From NCBI RefSeq assembly GCF_000379625.1, contig NZ_KB903225.1, positions 1-64,000 of the forward strand: a stretch of DNA of 64,000 nt, given 5' to 3'. This document shows positions 7,176 to 18,231 of this stretch, in pieces. The notes beneath the pieces were generated by a model, which saw only the letters and a list, made by a program, of their open reading frames with translations, was not told the origin of the DNA and searched no databases. Each line of letters starts with the position of its first letter. Position 1 is the first letter of the stretch. The stretch is from Actinomycetospora chiangmaiensis DSM 45062. Its GTDB lineage: Bacteria; Actinomycetota; Actinomycetes; Mycobacteriales; Pseudonocardiaceae. The position numbers were made by a program, and so were the translations under genes.

Positions 7176-8668
7176 GGTGGCGTCCGGTGCGTCGCGACCG
7201 CCCCACGGCGGTCCCCGCGCGCTCCCTGCGGTTCCGGGTCACCGCCACGGTCGTCGCGGTCATGGTGGTGACGCTGCTCGTGGCCGGGATCGTCGTGGAC
7301 CTCGTGCTCTCCGCCGCCCTGGAGCGCGACCAGCAGAGCCGGCTGACGGAGCGGGCGCAACGGGTCGACCAGCTGGTCGTCCAGCAGGTGCCGGCCGACG
7401 AGATGGTGGCCCTGCTCGACGGCCAGGGGGTGCGGGCCGTGCGGGTGGCGGCCGGGGGCGCGGTGCTCCAGGGCGTCCCCCAGCCGCCCACCCCGCCCGG
7501 CGGCGGGCCGCCCGGACCGGCCGGTCGCCCGCCCGGCCCGCGCCCGGTGCACGCGGGGCAGGCGCTGATCGTCACGAAGACCCTCCCCGACGGCACGGCC
7601 ATCGTGCTCTCGGCCGACCCCGGCGAGGTCGATGCCGTGGTCTACCGGCTCCGGGGCGTCATGGTCGGGGTGGGGGTGGTCGGGGTCGTGGGCTCGGCCC
7701 TCCTGCTGTTCAGCGGGGTCACCGCCGCGCTGCGCCCGTTGGACGGCATGACCCGGGTGGCGCGCGCCATCACCACCGGCGACCGCGGGCAACGGCTGCG
7801 GCCGGCGAACACCGGCACCGAGATCGGGCGGACCGCCGCCGCGTTCGACGAGATGCTCGACGCCCTGGACGCCGCCCAGGGCCGCTCCGACGAGGCCGCG
7901 CGCCGCGAGCGTGGTGCCGCCGAGGAGGCCCGGCGCTCCGAGGCGACGACTCGCCGCTTCCTCTCCGACGCCGCCCACGAGCTGCGGACGCCCCTGGCCG
8001 GGATGCAGACCCTCGCCGAGACGCTGGTCCGCGACTCCGACGAGGACCGGGAGGTGCGCGAGGAGCTCGCCATCGCCCTCGTCCGCGAGACCTCGCGGGC
8101 CTCGGCGCTCGTCTCGGACATGCTCGACCTCGCCCGCATCGAGGGCGGCCAGGAACTCGACCGGGAGGAGGTCGACCTCGCGCGGCTGGCCCGCGAACAG
8201 GTCGACCACGTCCGCCTGGTGAGCCCCGCGCTCGACCTGCAGATCGAGACCGACGGACCCGTCGTCGCGGCGATCGATGCCCAGAAGGTGCGGCGTGTCC
8301 TGGTCAACCTGCTCGACAACGCCCGACGTCACGTGGGCGCGGATGGAGTGATCAGCGTCGGGGTATCGGCCGACCGAGACGTCGGGGACGGCGGAGAGCC
8401 GAGGGGACGCATCGTGGTGCACAACGACGGCGAGGTCATCGCCGAGGAGGACCGGGACCGGGTCTTCGACCGGCTGGTCCGGCTCGACGAGGCGCGGGCG
8501 GGCGACGCCGGCGGGGCGGGCCTCGGGCTCTCGATCGCGCGGGCGCTCGTCCGTGCCCACGGCGGCGACCTCGTCTACCGCGCCGTGCCGGGCGGGTCGG
8601 ACTTCGTCGTCACGCTGCCGCTCGCGACGTCCGGCGCCGCCGCGGCCGGCCCCGTGGCGCACCGGTGA
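7172..8668 (+). CDS. Sensor histidine kinase
   Basis: 498 residues from a GTG that overlaps the regulator's stop (GTGA). Two membrane helices (about 24-48 and 161-186) bracket an extracytoplasmic sensor of about 110 residues containing a Pro/Gly stretch (QPPTPPGGGPPGPAG). HAMP follows at about 187-240, then dimerisation helices with phospho-acceptor His269 in SDAAHELRTPLAG, and the ATPase with N box NLLDNARRH, a relaxed G1 (HNDGE instead of DxGxG) and G2 GLGLSIARALV. The sensor's proline-rich loop resembles the stalk of the divergent membrane protein. The stop overlaps the next start by 4 bp. Confidence 0.93.
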   Translation: MRWRPVRRDRPTAVPARSLRFRVTATVVAVMVVTLLVAGIVVDLVLSAALERDQQSRLTERAQRVDQLVVQQVPADEMVALLDGQGVRAVRVAAGGAVLQGVPQPPTPPGGGPPGPAGRPPGPRPVHAGQALIVTKTLPDGTAIVLSADPGEVDAVVYRLRGVMVGVGVVGVVGSALLLFSGVTAALRPLDGMTRVARAITTGDRGQRLRPANTGTEIGRTAAAFDEMLDALDAAQGRSDEAARRERGAAEEARRSEATTRRFLSDAAHELRTPLAGMQTLAETLVRDSDEDREVREELAIALVRETSRASALVSDMLDLARIEGGQELDREEVDLARLAREQVDHVRLVSPALDLQIETDGPVVAAIDAQKVRRVLVNLLDNARRHVGADGVISVGVSADRDVGDGGEPRGRIVVHNDGEVIAEEDRDRVFDRLVRLDEARAGDAGGAGLGLSIARALVRAHGGDLVYRAVPGGSDFVVTLPLATSGAAAAGPVAHR

Positions 8669-9828
8669 CCGGGCGGCTGCGGCAGGCCCTGCGGCCGCGC
8701 CGCGTGGTGCTCGGCCTGGTCGTCGTGGTGGCCGTGGTGATCGCGGCCAAGGTCCTGCTCGACAACAGCGACGAGCTGCTCGGCGCCGCCGACACCCTCA
8801 CCCACCTCGAATGGGGATGGGTGGCGGTCGCGCTCGTCCTCGAGGTGATGTCGTACGCGACCCGTGGCGTGGGGCAGAGCATCCTGCTGCGGCAGGCACC
8901 GGGGGTCGTGCCGGACGGCCGGGGGCGCCCCGGCTACGTCGTCCTCGGCGCCGGGACGCTCGCGGGCGACGCGGCCGCGTACTGCCTGCCGTTCGGGTTC
9001 GCGGCCTCCGGCGTGGTGATGTTCCGCGTGCTCCGCCGCCGGTCGGTCGACCCGACGGTCGCCGGGTGGATGTTCGCGGTGTCGACGCTGCTCTACCTGG
9101 GCGCGATGTGCGTGCTGACCATCGGCGCGGTCGAGATCGCCGGCGGCGAGGACCCCGTCCCGGGGCTCCAGGAGGCGGCCCTCATCCTCATCGTCGTCCT
9201 CGGCGTCCTCGGGCTGGGCTTCGTCGCCCTGCGGCGCGGCCCCCTGGTGGGCCTCGCCCGCCGGCTGCGGATCCGGCGCCGCGCCGCGTCGGTGAGGTCG
9301 GCCCGACGCGACGCCGCGCTGGAGGCCGGCGCCCTCCCCACCCCCGGGCCGGTCGGCCGCGTGCTGCTGAACCTGCGCCGCCGCACGCGCGAGCACGTCG
9401 GCGTGCTCCGGACGATCCGCGTGCCCCCCGCCCTGCTCACGGCCGCCTTCGCGATGATGCTGCTGAGCTGGCTGTCCGACATCGCAGTGCTGGGGATCGC
9501 CTACGAGTCGGTCGGCTCCTCCCCGCCGTGGCTCGGGCTGCTCCTCGCCTACTGTGCCGGGCAGGTCGCCGCCGCCATGCCGGTGACCCCGGGCGGGCTC
9601 GGCGTCGTCGAGGGCAGCCTGACCCTGGCCCTCGTGGCGTTCGGCAGTTCGGAGAACACCTCGCTGGCCGCCGTGCTGCTCTACCGGCTCATCGCCTACT
9701 GGATGTGCATCCCGCTCGGGGCCCTCGCGTGGCTGGGGCTGCGGGCGGCCGTGCGCCGTCGGACGGGGACTCCCCCCGTCTCGACCGCGGTCGCGTCCGA
9801 CCCCGACTCCCCGGCGGTGGCGGCGTGA
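8665..9828 (+). CDS. UPF0104/LPG-synthase-type integral membrane protein
   Basis: 387 residues from a GTG overlapping the kinase stop. It has about eight predicted membrane helices and the family's marker loops: YCLPFGFAASGVVMFRVLRRRSVD near 105-130, and GQVAAAMPVTPGGLGVVEGSLTLAL near 305, where PxxPGGLGxxE is diagnostic. The family is related to the flippase half of MprF and to AglD; members act in lipid or glycolipid translocation. There is no C-terminal synthase domain, so a pure membrane (flippase-like) role is likely. Its position inside a two-component operon suggests an envelope-stress or cell-surface function. Confidence 0.85.
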   Translation: MTGRLRQALRPRRVVLGLVVVVAVVIAAKVLLDNSDELLGAADTLTHLEWGWVAVALVLEVMSYATRGVGQSILLRQAPGVVPDGRGRPGYVVLGAGTLAGDAAAYCLPFGFAASGVVMFRVLRRRSVDPTVAGWMFAVSTLLYLGAMCVLTIGAVEIAGGEDPVPGLQEAALILIVVLGVLGLGFVALRRGPLVGLARRLRIRRRAASVRSARRDAALEAGALPTPGPVGRVLLNLRRRTREHVGVLRTIRVPPALLTAAFAMMLLSWLSDIAVLGIAYESVGSSPPWLGLLLAYCAGQVAAAMPVTPGGLGVVEGSLTLALVAFGSSENTSLAAVLLYRLIAYWMCIPLGALAWLGLRAAVRRRTGTPPVSTAVASDPDSPAVAA

Positions 9829-10340
9829 CCGCGCGGCGCCGCCGGGCGGCCGCCCTCCTCGGCGGGGTCGTCCTCGCGTCCTGCCTGACGGGGTGCGCCG
9901 CCCCGGGCGGCGGCGCGGGCGCGCACAACGCCGTCGGGAAGTGCGCGTCGGTCATCGGTCTCTCCCGCACCGCCGTGCCGGGCGGCGGCGCCCCGGAGAT
10001 CATCCGGCCGGTGACGGTGGAGGACATCGGCGCGCTGACGCTGGCCGCGGGGGTGCCGACGACGCTGCCGACGACGAAGGCCCCGAAGCCCGCCGGCCCG
10101 CCGCCGGTCCCGCCGCCCACCGACGCCGCGGGCGACCCGATCCCGCGCTACTGCCTCGTCGTCGTGCCGGGGCGCTTCGCGCCGAACTCGGTCCCCGGGG
10201 CCGTCCCCGCCGGCGCGGGCGGCGACCACGTGCTGGTGGTGGCGGCGACCCGGCCGGCGCAGGTCGAGCGGCTGCTGATCACGACGGGGGTGCCGTCGAT
10301 CGCGACGCCGCACCCGTGGTGGCAGTTCTGGAAGAGCTGA
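9825..10340 (+). CDS. Putative lipoprotein, unknown function
   Basis: 171 residues, last gene of the four-gene overlapping operon. The N-terminus is a lipoprotein signal: basic start (TARRRR), hydrophobic core and lipobox LTGC, so the mature protein would begin near Cys24 and be membrane-tethered. A Pro/Thr-rich linker (TTLPTTKAPKPAGPPPVPPP) separates two small segments that each hold one further Cys, possibly a disulphide. The end is PHPWWQFWKS. I do not recognise the domain. Co-transcription with the kinase suggests a sensor accessory or a surface factor controlled by it. Confidence 0.7.
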   Translation: MTARRRRAAALLGGVVLASCLTGCAAPGGGAGAHNAVGKCASVIGLSRTAVPGGGAPEIIRPVTVEDIGALTLAAGVPTTLPTTKAPKPAGPPPVPPPTDAAGDPIPRYCLVVVPGRFAPNSVPGAVPAGAGGDHVLVVAATRPAQVERLLITTGVPSIATPHPWWQFWKS

Positions 10341-10452
10341 GCGCGCTGGGCCGGGTGCGCTCGTCCGATTGGTTGAAACGGGTCCTTCCCCCGATCGTGC
10401 CCGGGTCGTTACCCTTCGGTGACGTCCAATCAGATTGCCTTGCGGGGGTGGG

Positions 10453-11145
10453 ATGGACCGGGTCGGGGAGTACACCTGGAGCCCCGGCGTCGACCACTGG
10501 GAGTGGAACGACACCATGTTCCACCTGCTCGGCTACGTCCCCGGCCAGGTCCGGCCCAGCCGCGCGCTGGTCATCGCCCACAAGCACCCGGCCGACCGGG
10601 CGCAGGTGGAGCACGTCCTGGCCGACGCCTGCAGCAACCGACTGGCGTACACCCACCGGCACCGCATCGTGTCCGTGACCGGCGAGATCCACGAGGTGGG
10701 CGCGATCGGCTACCCCGTCGCCTCCCGGTCACCGAGCCTGCTGCTGCACGGCTACCTCGTGCACCTCGCGACCCACCAGCCCTCGCCGTCGACGGCCCGC
10801 GCCGCCGGCGCCTCGGCCCGGCCACCGCAGGCACCGTCCCCGGCGAGCGCGGCCGGTCCCCCGACGGTGCCGTTCACGATCCCCGACCCGACCACCGCCG
10901 CGCCCTGGACCCTCGACCCGGGCCGGGAGCACGACCGGTTCCTGGTGCGGGCCGTCGACGTCCTCGCCGACGCGACCGAGCTCCCGCACGGGGCCGCGGC
11001 CGCGCTGGTGGCCCACCTCGCGAACACCGGCGCCCTGCCGCTCATCTCGGTGGCGGAGCGCATCCTCGCCATGCGCCTGGACCCCGACGTCGACGGGCTC
11101 GGCGGCCTGCTCGCCGCGGTGGTCCGCCCGGACCCGACCGACTGA
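10453..11145 (+). CDS. PAS-domain protein with ANTAR-like C-terminal helices
   Basis: 230 residues from the ATG at 10453, with GGGGGTGGG just upstream; a TTG at 10435 is a less likely start. Residues about 3-105 form a PAS fold (DRVGEYTWSPGVDHWEWND, MFHLLGYVPGQV, then the VTGEIHEVGAIGYPV strand), typical of PAS_3-type sensors. An Ala/Pro-rich linker follows. Residues about 150-215 are helical (FLVRAVDVLADAT, AAALVAHLANTGALPLISVAERILAM), resembling the ANTAR RNA-binding domain often fused to PAS in this group, but the match is degenerate and the tail may only mimic it. A free-standing signalling protein; target unknown. Confidence 0.65.
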   Translation: MDRVGEYTWSPGVDHWEWNDTMFHLLGYVPGQVRPSRALVIAHKHPADRAQVEHVLADACSNRLAYTHRHRIVSVTGEIHEVGAIGYPVASRSPSLLLHGYLVHLATHQPSPSTARAAGASARPPQAPSPASAAGPPTVPFTIPDPTTAAPWTLDPGREHDRFLVRAVDVLADATELPHGAAAALVAHLANTGALPLISVAERILAMRLDPDVDGLGGLLAAVVRPDPTD

Positions 11146-11224
11146 TCGGTGACGTGGGTCGCATTCGATCACGCCGACGTTTAGCGTGACCGGGAGCACA
11201 GTCGTTCCCGCTCGGAGGCCCGAG

Positions 11225-13147
11225 ATGCGTGCACCGCGCCACGTCCGCCTGACCACCCCGCTCGTCCGCGACGGCGGCGTCCTGCGGGAGGCGAGCTGGG
11301 AGGAGGCGCTCGACCGGGCCGCCGCCGGCTTCCGCGGCGTGCCGGGCGACGCGTACGGGATGTTCTCCTGCTCGAAGGCCACCAACGAGCTGAACTTCAT
11401 GGCCCAGAAGTTCGCGCGGGTGGTGATGGGGTCCAACAACGTGGACTCCTGCAACCGCACTTGACACGCTCCCAGCGTCGTCGGTCTGACGGCGGTGTTC
11501 GGCGCCGGTGGCGGCACCAGCGCCTACTCCGAGGTCGAGGACACCGACCTCGTCCTGCTCTGGGGCTCCAACGCGCGCGAGACCCACCCGATCTACTTCC
11601 ACCACGTCCTGACGGGTCTGCGCCGCGGTGCCGCGATGTACGTCGTCGACCCGCGGCGGACCTCGACGGCCCGGTGGGCCCGGGGCCACCTGCCGCTCGA
11701 CGTCGGGACCGACATCGCGCTCGCCCACGGGATGGGACGCGCCATCCTCGACGCCGGGCTGGAGAACCGCGCCTTCATCGAGCGCGCCACCACCGGGTTC
11801 GACGAGTACGTGCGCGCGGTGGAGCCGTGGACCCTGGAGAAGACCGCCGAGGTCACGGGCGTCGACGCCGGGCTGGTCCGCGAGACCGCGCTGGCCTATG
11901 CGTGCGCCGACCGCGCCCAACTGTGCTGGACGCTCGGCATCACCGAGCACCACAACGCCGTCGACAACGTGCGCGCCCTGATCGACCTCGCCCTGCTCAC
12001 CGGCCACGTCGGGCGCTGGGGCTCGGGGCTCGTCCCGTTGCGCGGGCAGAACAACGTGCAGGGCGGCGGCGACATGGGCGCCATCCCGAACCGGCTGCCC
12101 GGCGGGTACGACGTCACCGACGACACGCACCGCGCCCGCTTCGACGCCGCCTGGGGCAGCTCGATCCCGGCGGCCCGGGGTCTGCACCTCTCCCAGATGT
12201 TCGAGGCGATGGAGCGCCGGGAGCTGCGGGCGGTCTACGTCGTCGGCGAGAACCCGGCCGAGTCCGAGGCCGACGTCGCGCACGCCCGCGCCCTGCTCTC
12301 CGGGCTCGACCACCTCGTCGTGCAGGACATCTTCCGCACCGCGACCGCCGAGCTCGCCGACGTGGTGCTGCCCAGCTGCGCCGACTGGTGCGAGTACGAG
12401 GGCACCGTCACCTCGTCGGAACGACGGGTCCAGCGGGTGCGCAAGGCGATCGAGCCGCCCGGGCTGGCCCGCCCCGACACCGAGATCCTGTGCGATCTGG
12501 CCCGCCGGCTCGGGCACGACTGGGGCACGCCCTCGCCGGAGGAGGTCTGGGACGAGCTGCGTTCGCTCTCCCTCGACTGGCACGCCGGGATGTCCTACGC
12601 CCGCCTCGAGGCCGAGGGCGGCCTGCAGTGGCCGTGCCCCTCGCTCGACCACCCGGGCACCCCGACGATGCACACCCGGCTCTGGGAGCGCGACCCCGCG
12701 CGGCGCGGGAAGCCCGCGCCGTTCGCCCCGGTGGTGCACGCCGGGCCGCTCGACGAGCTGTCCGCGGAGTTCCCGCTGCGGCTCACCACGGTCCGCCGCC
12801 TCGACTCCTACAACTCCGGCGTCCAGACCGGCGGCTACACCTCGCCGCTGCGGCGCGACGAGGCGCTCTGCCTGGACGCGAGCGACGGGCGGGCCCTCGG
12901 GGTGCACGACGGCGAGCGGGTGCGGGTGGTCTCGCGCCGCGGCGCGGTCGAGGCGCCCGTCCGCTTCGACGACGCCGCCCGCCCCGGGCTCGCCTTCATC
13001 ACGCCGCACTTCTCCGAGCAGGTCGACGTCAACCTCATCACCAACGAGGCGTGGGACCCGCAGTCGGGGACCTCGGAGTTCAAGGCGACCGCGATCCGCA
13101 TCGAGAAGCTCGCCGTCGGGGCCCGCGTCCCGGTGGCCGGCGCGTAG
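11225..13147 (+). CDS. fdhF: Selenocysteine-containing formate dehydrogenase, catalytic core (split alpha subunit)
   Basis: 640 residues if the in-frame TGA at 11462-11464 is read as selenocysteine (residue 80). The frame is continuous on both sides, and the context NVDSCNRT-U-HAPSVVGL matches the active site of Sec-type formate dehydrogenases, where Sec ligates molybdenum and the next His aids catalysis. The protein oxidises formate to CO2 at a bis-MGD centre. It starts at MRAPRHVRLTTPLVR and so lacks the N-terminal [4Fe-4S] domain found in whole alpha subunits; that domain is in the gene at 15000. The C-terminal molydopterin-binding domain is complete (GVQTGGYTS...NEAWDPQSG). The start has GGAGG 6 bp upstream. 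Without Sec insertion it would stop at 79 residues. sel genes are not in this window. Confidence 0.9.
11462..11494 (+). promoter_or_regulatory. UGA (Sec) codon with bacterial SECIS hairpin
   Basis: TGA at 11462-11464 is followed by an apical hairpin: 7 pairs (11476-11482 with 11488-11494, one G-U) closing a GGTCT loop at 11483-11487. As recalled, the loop sequence and the 18-nt distance from the TGA to GGTCT equal those of the E. coli fdhF SECIS, which binds SelB. The element lies inside the coding region, as bacterial SECIS elements do. Confidence 0.85.
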
Positions 13148-13158
13148 GAGGTCTCCGC

Positions 13159-14999
<1,841 letters not shown>

Positions 15000-15003
<4 letters not shown>

Positions 15004-15950
15004 CCGTGGTCGACCTCGGCACCATCCGGCGGCTGGTGAGCGTCACCGTCGACGACGTCGAGCACCGCGTGCCCGAGGGCGCCACGATCATGGACGTCCT
15101 CGACGACGCCGGCGCCGACACCCCGCGGCTCTGCCAGGCCCCCAACCTCACGCCCGTCAACGCCTGCCGGGTGTGCGTGGTGGAGGTCGAGGGCTCGCGC
15201 CCGCTCGTGCCGTCCTGCGCGCGGAAGGTCGAGGACGGCATGGTCGTCCGCACCGACACCGAGCGCGTGGCGCACAGCCGGAAAATGGTGCTGGAACTGC
15301 TCGCGAGCGCCAACGACCTGTCGGAGGCCGGCGACGACGTCGCCCGCTGGCAGATCGAGTACGGCGCCGACCCCGAGCGCTACGGCCCGCCCGGACCACC
15401 CGCCGCCGCGGGTGAGCGCGGCAACCGGCACCCCGGGCACCACGGCCTTCCCGACGGCGAGACGCGGGCGACGGTCGCGCAGCCGGTCACCGTCGACAAC
15501 GACCTCTACGTGCGCGACTACGCCCGCTGCATCCTCTGCTACAAGTGCGTCGAGGCGTGCGGCACCGACGCGCAGAACACCTTCGCGATCGCCGTCGCCG
15601 GCCGCGGGTTCGACGCGACGATCTCCACGGAGTTCGCCGTCCCCCTCCCCGACTCCGCCTGCGTGTACTGCGGCAACTGCATCGGCGTCTGCCCGACCGG
15701 CGCGCTGAAGTCGGTGGCCGAGCACGAACGGCGCGAGGCCGGGACCTGGGATCCCGAGGGCGAGACGGTGACGTCGACGATCTGCTCGTTCTGCGGGGTC
15801 GGCTGCACCCTCGAGCTGCACGTCCAGGACAACACCATCGTCAACGTGACCTCCCCGCACGACCACGCCGTGACCCACGGGCACCTGTGCATCAAGGGCC
15901 GGTTCGGGTTCCAGCATGTGCAGAATGTGGCTCCGCCAGGTGAGCACTAA
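15000..15950 (+). CDS. Iron-sulfur N-terminal half of formate dehydrogenase alpha subunit (NuoG-like), separate gene
   Basis: 316 residues. In order: a plant-type [2Fe-2S] domain (Cys45, Cys56, Cys59, Cys73); a helical segment where the NuoG His/Cys [4Fe-4S] site would lie but no Cys is present; two [4Fe-4S] ferredoxin motifs (CILCYKCVEAC, CVYCGNCIGVCPTGAL); and the molybdopterin-enzyme [4Fe-4S] motif (CSFCGVGC then LCIKGRFGF). It ends within a few residues of the point where a whole FdhA would continue into RLTTPLVR, which is where the gene at 11225 starts. The two polypeptides therefore together make one alpha subunit. The TAA stop sits in the arm of a palindromic terminator. Confidence 0.88.
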
Positions 15951-15979
15951 CTGGGCCTATAGCCCCACGTAGTGCTCAC
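15940..15979. terminator. GTGAGCACTA palindromic terminator element
   Basis: Arms GTGAGCACTA (15940-15949) and TAGTGCTCAC (15970-15979) around an imperfect inner stem centred on CTATAG. It carries the TAA stop of the preceding gene. It belongs to the same family as the elements at 19485 and 58067. Confidence 0.7.
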
Positions 15980-16041
15980 GAGCGAGCGCAGCGAGCACAC
16001 TCGCGCGGGTTGAGATCCCGCCGCACGAGGCATCCCCGCCG

Positions 16042-18231
16042 GTGCGCGGAGACGACAGGCTGACGCGGGGACGTGGGCGCTACACCGCCGACCTGCACGT
16101 CGACGGGTGCCTCGAGGCCGCGTTCGTCCGCAGCCCGGTCCCGCACGCGGACCTGCTCGGGATCGACACGACCGCCGCCCGGGACATGCCGGGCGTCGCG
16201 GCGGTCCTCACCGCCGACGACCTCACCGACGTCGGCGACGTCCCCACCATGTTCGGCACCGACGACTCCCCGCCGTGGCGCCCGCTAGCCGCCGACCGGG
16301 TGCGGCACGAGGGCGAGGCGGTCGCGATGGTGGTCGCCGACGACCGGTACCGCGCCGAGGACGCCGCCGCCGCGGTCCGCCTCGACCTCCGCCGCCGCCC
16401 CGGCCACGCCGCGCCCGGCCGCGCGGGGCGCACCGACCGCCTCTACCCGGACCACGACGACCTCGCCCTCGAGAAGGAGTTCGGCCCGCCGGTCGCCGAC
16501 GCGACCTGGACGAACGCCCACATCGTCATCGACTCCCGCTACCGCCAGCAGCTCCTCGCGCCCACCTCGCTCGAGGCGCGCGCGATCCTCGTGGAGCCCG
16601 GCGCCTTACTCACCGTCCACTGCTCCCACCAGTACCCCCACGGCCTGCGCACCGGGATCGCGGGCGCCTTCGGGCTCGCCGAGGACGACGTGCGGGTGAT
16701 CGTCCCCGACGCCGGCGGCGCCTTCGGGTCGAAGAGCCCGACCTACCCCGAGTACCTCGCCGTCGTCGCGGCGGCGCGGCGACTGCAGCGGCCCGTCCGC
16801 TGGATCGAGGACCGGACGGAGGCGCTCACGTCGGCGAGCCGCGGTCGCGGCCAGGACCAGCACGTCCGCCTCGCGGCCGACGCCGACGGGCGCATCCTCG
16901 CGATCGACCTGCAGGTCGACGCCGACATCGGCGCCCACCCGCTCGGGGCGGCCCTCCCCGGCCAGACCGCCCTCGCCGCGTCCGAGGCGTACGCCGTCGG
17001 AGAGGTGCACGCGACGTTCCGCTCCTGGTTCACGACGACGGCTCCCACCTACGCCTACCGCGGGGCCGGTCGGCCGGAGGCGGCCTACGCGGTCGAGCGG
17101 GCGGTCGACGAGCTGGCCGCGGCGCTGCACCTGGACCCCGCCGAGCTGCGGCGCCGGAACTTCGTCCGCGAGTTCCCCTACGACACCCCGACCGGCCGCC
17201 GCTACGACAGCGGGGACTACGCCGCCTGCCTCGACCGGTGCCTCGAGCTGCTCGAACCCGACCGGTGGCGCGGCGCCCGGGAGCGGCCGACCGGTGTCGG
17301 CATCGCCTGCTACGTCGAGCGCAGCGGCGGCGAGCCCGGGATCCTCGAGGAGTACGGGTCCGTCACCGTGGACCCGTCGGGCTTCACCGCCCGGGTCGGC
17401 ACCTCGTCGACCGGCCAGCCCCACCACACCGTGTTCGCGCAGCTCGTCGCCGACCGGCTCGGCGTCCCCGCCGACACCGTGGACCTCGTCGAGGGCGACA
17501 CCGGCGAGGTCCCCGAGGGTCACGGCACGTTCGCCAGCCGCAGCACGCAGATGGGCGGGGCCGCTCTCGCGGGGGCGGCCGACGCCCTGGTCGACGAGGC
17601 CCGTGCGCAGGCCGCGGACCGCTGGGGCCTCACCGCCGACGACGTCGCCTGGGACAAGGGCGTGCTCCGCGCCGGCACCCGCGAGCTGCCGGTGGCCGAG
17701 CTCGCGCCGCTGCACGCCGAGCACCGCTTCACCTCCCCGCCCGCGTTCCCGTACGGCAGCTACGGGGCCGTCGTCGAGATCGACCCGGAGCTCGGCGCCG
17801 TGCACCTGCTGCGGCTGGTCGCCGTCGACGACTACGGCACGGTCCTCGACCACACCGCCACGCACGGCCAGACCCTCGGCTCGATCGCGCAGGGCCTCGG
17901 GCAGGTGCTCATCGAGGGCGTCGTGCTCGACGACGAGGGCGCGACGGTCATGCCCGACGGCCTCCTCGACTACCTGCTGCCCACGGCCGCCGAGATGCCG
18001 CGCGACCTGCGCGTCGACGAGACCGCGGTGCCCGCGCCCGACAACCCGTTGGGCGTCAAGGGCGCCGGCGAGGCGGGCTGCATCGGCGTGCCCCCCGCCG
18101 TCGTGAACGCAGTCGCGGACGCGATCCGGCCGCTCGGTGGCGACCCCGCCCGACTTCGGATGCCGCTGACGCCGCAGGTGGTCTGGGAGGCGCTCGGGGG
18201 CGAGCGCAGCGACGGGGAGGGACGCGGGTGA
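16042..18231 (+). CDS. Molybdenum hydroxylase large subunit (xanthine dehydrogenase/CoxL family)
   Basis: 729 residues, molybdopterin-cytosine-dinucleotide-binding large subunit. It opens with RGDDRLTRGRGRYTADL, close to the usual family start; an in-frame TAG at 15970 limits extension, so the GTG at 16042 is used although no clear ribosome site precedes it. Diagnostic motifs: GGAFGSKSP, the loop AYRGAGRPEA (form-II type; true CO dehydrogenases have AYRCSFR), QMGG, and the catalytic Glu in GVKGAGEAGCIG near the C-terminus. It hydroxylates an aldehyde, purine or N-heterocycle; the substrate is not evident. It is followed with 4-bp overlap by the FAD subunit, giving an L-M-S order. Confidence 0.9.
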   Translation: MRGDDRLTRGRGRYTADLHVDGCLEAAFVRSPVPHADLLGIDTTAARDMPGVAAVLTADDLTDVGDVPTMFGTDDSPPWRPLAADRVRHEGEAVAMVVADDRYRAEDAAAAVRLDLRRRPGHAAPGRAGRTDRLYPDHDDLALEKEFGPPVADATWTNAHIVIDSRYRQQLLAPTSLEARAILVEPGALLTVHCSHQYPHGLRTGIAGAFGLAEDDVRVIVPDAGGAFGSKSPTYPEYLAVVAAARRLQRPVRWIEDRTEALTSASRGRGQDQHVRLAADADGRILAIDLQVDADIGAHPLGAALPGQTALAASEAYAVGEVHATFRSWFTTTAPTYAYRGAGRPEAAYAVERAVDELAAALHLDPAELRRRNFVREFPYDTPTGRRYDSGDYAACLDRCLELLEPDRWRGARERPTGVGIACYVERSGGEPGILEEYGSVTVDPSGFTARVGTSSTGQPHHTVFAQLVADRLGVPADTVDLVEGDTGEVPEGHGTFASRSTQMGGAALAGAADALVDEARAQAADRWGLTADDVAWDKGVLRAGTRELPVAELAPLHAEHRFTSPPAFPYGSYGAVVEIDPELGAVHLLRLVAVDDYGTVLDHTATHGQTLGSIAQGLGQVLIEGVVLDDEGATVMPDGLLDYLLPTAAEMPRDLRVDETAVPAPDNPLGVKGAGEAGCIGVPPAVVNAVADAIRPLGGDPARLRMPLTPQVVWEALGGERSDGEGRG

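Noticed and set aside
11186-13147. Formate dehydrogenase read as a pseudogene with a nonsense mutation
   Set aside because: The TGA falls exactly on the Sec position, frame is preserved and a SECIS-like hairpin follows.
16042-18231. Aerobic CO dehydrogenase large subunit
   Set aside because: The active-site loop is AYRGAGR, not AYRCSFR.
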